NCBI GenBank assembly: GCA_020631395.1
Contig: JAHDHI010000005.1
Coordinates: 31,036 to 95,035, forward strand
Reading direction: 5' to 3'
DNA from: Bizionia sp.
GTDB taxonomy: Bacteria > Bacteroidota > Bacteroidia > Flavobacteriales > Flavobacteriaceae
DNA length: 64,000 nucleotides
The notes below the pieces were generated by a model. That model worked only from the letters and a program-made list of their open reading frames with translations, searched no databases and was not told the DNA's origin. The position numbers and the translations under genes were made by a program. Shown in pieces: positions 60,810 through 64,000 of the stretch. Numbering within the stretch: the stretch's first letter is position 1; every line of letters starts with the position of its first letter.

Positions 60810-63320
60810 TTATTCGACAATTATTCTTTTGGCTATCCTTCCTTTGTTAGTTTCAATTTCAATGAGATACATACCGGCATTCATCGTACTCATATCCAAA
60901 AGTGCCTTGTCGTCGATTATAATTGATTCTTCTTTACTTATCAATTGCCCTATCAAATTGTATATGGATACATTGGCTTCACGTACTTCCTTGCCAAACA
61001 TGATCGTGACACTACCCTTTGTTGGATTTGGATAGATGCTAAATCCTTCCACGCTCGACTCGTCATCCACACTCAATACTGCCAAAGGTGTTTTGAACAT
61101 CCCTCTACCGTGTGTACCTACATAAATCTCATCTCCATTCAAGTATTGAATTTCTATGTCATTAACAGATGTATTGGGCAAGCACCCCATCTTTTGCCAT
61201 ACCGTAGCTCCATTGTCCAAAAAGTATACGCCATTGTAAGTTCCTACCAATATCGAGCCTACCATCGTATCATAGGTTTCCAATGACAATATGGGAGCAT
61301 TGGGCAAGTTATGGGAAATGTTTTGCCAGTTGACTCCTCCATCGCTTGATTTGTATACTTTGGAATTACCCGTAAAACCACCATAGGATATGTAGATCGT
61401 ATTTTCATCCGTTGGATGCACCTCCAAATCGGAAATGTATTGATTTACCGGGGTATTGTGTGTCGCCCAACTATTGTTTCCACTGTTCTTTGCGTACAGA
61501 GTATTGTATCTCGTGGCATACATCTTGTTGGAATTCGATTTGGCAATGGCCAGCTGCTCCAGATTGCCTGAGCTTATGTTGTTTCCTATGTTGGTCCAAC
61601 TATCTCCTCTGTTGTTGGATGCATACACGCTTTTGTAGCCAATGACAATGCGATCCGAATTGTTGGGATCCAATTTAAATGGTGTTTCCCAAGCTCCATT
61701 GCCTCCTTGTCCAGAAGGCGAGATGTAACTGAGTGAACCATTGTTCCACCGTCTCAGGTTCCCATTTTGAATGGAATAATACCTTATGTTGGAGTTGTTG
61801 AAATCTATTTCTTGTCCCATGCCATCCGCAGTAGGTTCATAGCTCTGCCATTGTCCATTTTGGTTTCTCGTCACATTCCCATTGTCTTGGGATCCCCCTG
61901 CCAAAACCATGGCATCCGTTTGGGAAACGGCTATGTCGTAATACTGCGTTATGAATAGATCCGATGACAGGTTTTCAAAACTGTTGTTCGAGACCGAATA
62001 CCTAAAAATGCCACCATCGTTGCAATAGTAGACATAATCGGATTGAAGCGGATTGGTGTAAATGTTTCTTTGGTCCACGTGAATGACCTGCAAACCTCCA
62101 TTGCCCAACCAATGAGATGTCGCCTGAAAGTTACTCCCTCCATTGGAGGATCTATAGCATTCGAAATTACCGACCACCAAGTTTGAATCCGAACCATTGG
62201 CAAATGCGATGACGCAATTGGATTCCGGTAACGTGGATTGGGAAAAACTGGATCCGTGGTTTGATGAAACATTCAAAGCGTTCGAATTCGAAAAGGCCAC
62301 ATATCCGGAATTGCTTTTGTTGGATACCGAAATTCTAACTTGACCACTACCAAAATCCGAATTGTAATTGAACGTTTGACCATTGTTCGTACTCAAATAA
62401 TATTCTCCACTTGCTCCACCTGCGTAGGCATTGTTCGAATTCACGCTATACTTGACACTTCTAAAGTCCCCATTGACCAATACCGTGCTGGATTGAAAAT
62501 AATCGGTAGTCCTGTATAGTCCATTGGATGTGGCCACCAAAAATTCCGCAGGGTTGTTGGGATTTACATCCATTTCATAGATTCTGATGTTTTGAGGCAA
62601 TGTAAAGGTCAGCCCCGTTGGGCTGAAAGTCACGCCTCCATCATTGGACTCATAGATTCCTATCCCGGATGGCCCATACCAAACAATGTCGCTCAAAGCT
62701 ATGAAAACCCTATTGGGATTGACAGTGTCCACTATTATGTCTGCTACCGAGGTATGTGGCAAATCGTCATTAAGATTCACGTAAGATTGCCCTCCATTCG
62801 TCGTCTTCCATAGACCACCAAATGCTGCACCTACCAAAAACGTGTTCTGATCCGTAGGATGAAAGCCAATGCTGCTCACCCTTCCCATGTCTATTTGATA
62901 TCCATAGTTGCCATTGTAATTCACCTCTAGCCAATTTGCACTGATATCGTAGTCATTGCAAGTAGCAGAACTAAAACTGGTCTTTTTTAAACTAGTCAAA
63001 TTCGTGAAATCCGCCAAAACGCCTTCATCATTCAACCTGTATTTCCAAAAACGCTTCCATCTTTGGTATTTTACGAAGTCCCCATCTCTGAAGTCTCCTG
63101 ACGACAATTCTCCAAAGGTGAGATGTGGACATTCTCTTTTGAAGTAATCGTCTGCCTCTCTCGTTATGTCCTCAAAGGTTCTTTGTTTGCCATCGACCTT
63201 CGCAAAGGAAGTGGATATTATCTCCCTTATGCTCCTGAAATTGTCCTTGCCCTCATTTTGAGCGTACAGGCAAGTACTCAAAAACAAAAAAAAGACGAAT
63301 GAAATGTTGGTTGTTTTCAT
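60810..63320 (-). CDS. Secreted beta-propeller protein with T9SS type A sorting domain
   Basis: The 836-residue protein has a signal peptide (ending LSTCLYAQ, about residue 21). The body (about 140-730) is made of repeated blades with BNR/sortilin-like motifs such as GGLWKTTNGGQS, GIYESNDGG and KVYKSSDGGVNW, forming one or two beta-propellers of the VPS10/sialidase-like class. The C-terminal 80 residues are a type A T9SS sorting domain, with YPNPTKGSVTI, a middle VSIYNLIGQL and a final GMYLIEIETNKGRIAKRIIVE truncated of its last residue here. It should be exported by the type IX system and retained on or released from the surface. No catalytic motif is evident. Confidence 0.93.
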   Translation of the reverse strand: MKTTNISFVFFLFLSTCLYAQNEGKDNFRSIREIISTSFAKVDGKQRTFEDITREADDYFKRECPHLTFGELSSGDFRDGDFVKYQRWKRFWKYRLNDEGVLADFTNLTSLKKTSFSSATCNDYDISANWLEVNYNGNYGYQIDMGRVSSIGFHPTDQNTFLVGAAFGGLWKTTNGGQSYVNLNDDLPHTSVADIIVDTVNPNRVFIALSDIVWYGPSGIGIYESNDGGVTFSPTGLTFTLPQNIRIYEMDVNPNNPAEFLVATSNGLYRTTDYFQSSTVLVNGDFRSVKYSVNSNNAYAGGASGEYYLSTNNGQTFNYNSDFGSGQVRISVSNKSNSGYVAFSNSNALNVSSNHGSSFSQSTLPESNCVIAFANGSDSNLVVGNFECYRSSNGGSNFQATSHWLGNGGLQVIHVDQRNIYTNPLQSDYVYYCNDGGIFRYSVSNNSFENLSSDLFITQYYDIAVSQTDAMVLAGGSQDNGNVTRNQNGQWQSYEPTADGMGQEIDFNNSNIRYYSIQNGNLRRWNNGSLSYISPSGQGGNGAWETPFKLDPNNSDRIVIGYKSVYASNNRGDSWTNIGNNISSGNLEQLAIAKSNSNKMYATRYNTLYAKNSGNNSWATHNTPVNQYISDLEVHPTDENTIYISYGGFTGNSKVYKSSDGGVNWQNISHNLPNAPILSLETYDTMVGSILVGTYNGVYFLDNGATVWQKMGCLPNTSVNDIEIQYLNGDEIYVGTHGRGMFKTPLAVLSVDDESSVEGFSIYPNPTKGSVTIMFGKEVREANVSIYNLIGQLISKEESIIIDDKALLDMSTMNAGMYLIEIETNKGRIAKRIIVE

Positions 63321-64000
63321 AATCTGTGATTTTTAGGATTAATTTTATTTATTCGATCTATCAATACTCTAATCTTTAATTCGGTCAATTCATTTTACCC
63401 ACATACTCCCACCTCATAAAGTTCATTTTCTGGGCAAGCGTTGGAATGCTTCTTTTAGCATTTTGGACAGTTTAGATTTGGAACGATCAAATAGGCTATG
63501 CGAGCAACCTAAAAACACAGCTACGATGTTTCATTGAATTTCGATCTACAACAAAGCTATTCCAATCAAAACCAACCTATTAATGCTAAGTTAACCTTTG
63601 TTGCTCATAAATTATCCAATAAAAAGGTTTGTAATTAGGTAGTTGATAATATATTATCACCATTAATGAGATGTCCATTCATATTGTTTTATTAAAATTT
63701 CATATGCTTGTTTATACACTCTTCACAGACTAACTAGGCTCTAATTCAATATCTCATAAAAAATGGTTAGCTATTATTAGCGGACAAATCACTCTTAACT
63801 ACACGAAAGACATTTCAGCTCCATCTGGTATCAATATTACTTTTAAACTCTATTTAATAGCTAAGATTAAGCCAACTATTGCTCCTTTTCATTATTACTT
63901 ATCATGTGTTAAAAGGCCTATTCATAGGGCACTACAAAACATTTAATTACTATCCGTTTGGGATGCTGCTGCCTAATCGACATGGGAACAGTAGTGACTA
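63321..64000. other. Right-edge region without a recognised gene
   Basis: About 680 bp with no supported gene. It must contain the promoter of the beta-propeller gene. TAGCTTTG (minus strand, 63552-63559) is a possible -7 box about 230 nt upstream. A short minus-strand frame enters from the right edge and stops after about 25 codons (near 63925); it could be the tail of a gene outside the window but is unrecognisable. Confidence 0.35.

Noticed and set aside
63925..64000. C-terminal end of a gene entering from the right edge (minus strand)
   Set aside because: Only about 25 codons are visible and they match nothing I recognise; another frame on the same strand is equally short.

Overview
The window is AT-rich chromosomal DNA from a marine-type member of the Bacteroidetes, almost certainly the family Flavobacteriaceae. 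Four things point there. Two proteins belong to the type IX secretion system (the Plug protein and PorT), and one secreted protein has a type A sorting tail. There is a complete Na+-translocating NADH:quinone reductase operon. The primary sigma factor is short (287 residues). Many start sites have TAnnTTTG promoter boxes and no obvious Shine-Dalgarno sequence. No rRNA, tRNA, CRISPR array, insertion sequence or integrase was found.

Layout. Positions 1-8039 hold two secreted metalloproteases on the minus strand: a reprolysin-like one cut by the left edge and a fungalysin-like one. They share a C-terminal module. Positions 8291-14474 are the nqrABCDEF operon on the minus strand. Positions 14598-23107 are housekeeping: T9SS Plug, apaG, a DUF6695 protein, an NRDE/TANGO2 protein, a proline-catabolic dehydrogenase, rsmG, a fatty acid desaturase and an aspartate aminotransferase. 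Two small membrane proteins and the trkA-trkH potassium system follow. Positions 27198-37143 are core genes: ubiE/menG, porT, a SpoU methyltransferase, a TamL-like Omp85 lipoprotein, fructose-bisphosphate aldolase, accD, rpsO and pnp. Positions 37258-40344 are a translationally coupled set of acidic lipoprotein, ECF-type sigma factor and a membrane-anchored beta-barrel protein.

Positions 40714-54878 are the accessory region. Four paralogous TPR-hybrid histidine kinases lie on the plus strand. Between the third and the fourth sits an opposite-strand four-gene lipid operon with a divergent regulator. The operon encodes a class I HMG-CoA reductase fused to an APH/choline-kinase-like domain, a CDP-archaeol-synthase-like cytidylyltransferase, a CDP-alcohol phosphatidyltransferase and a GtrA-like membrane protein. 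The intergenic region carries a perfect 12-bp inverted repeat that looks like an operator. Isoprenoid precursor synthesis, a kinase, CTP activation, head-group transfer and a flippase-like protein read as one lipid pathway. This is my best candidate for an undescribed system.

Positions 54980-64000 hold rpoD, a BLUF photoreceptor, rpe, two tandem MtfA-like metallopeptidases, a Gfo/Idh/MocA oxidoreductase, a DUF1697 protein, a T9SS-sorted beta-propeller protein and about 680 bp without a recognisable gene at the right edge.

Functions are assigned from motifs read in the translations; no database search was possible.
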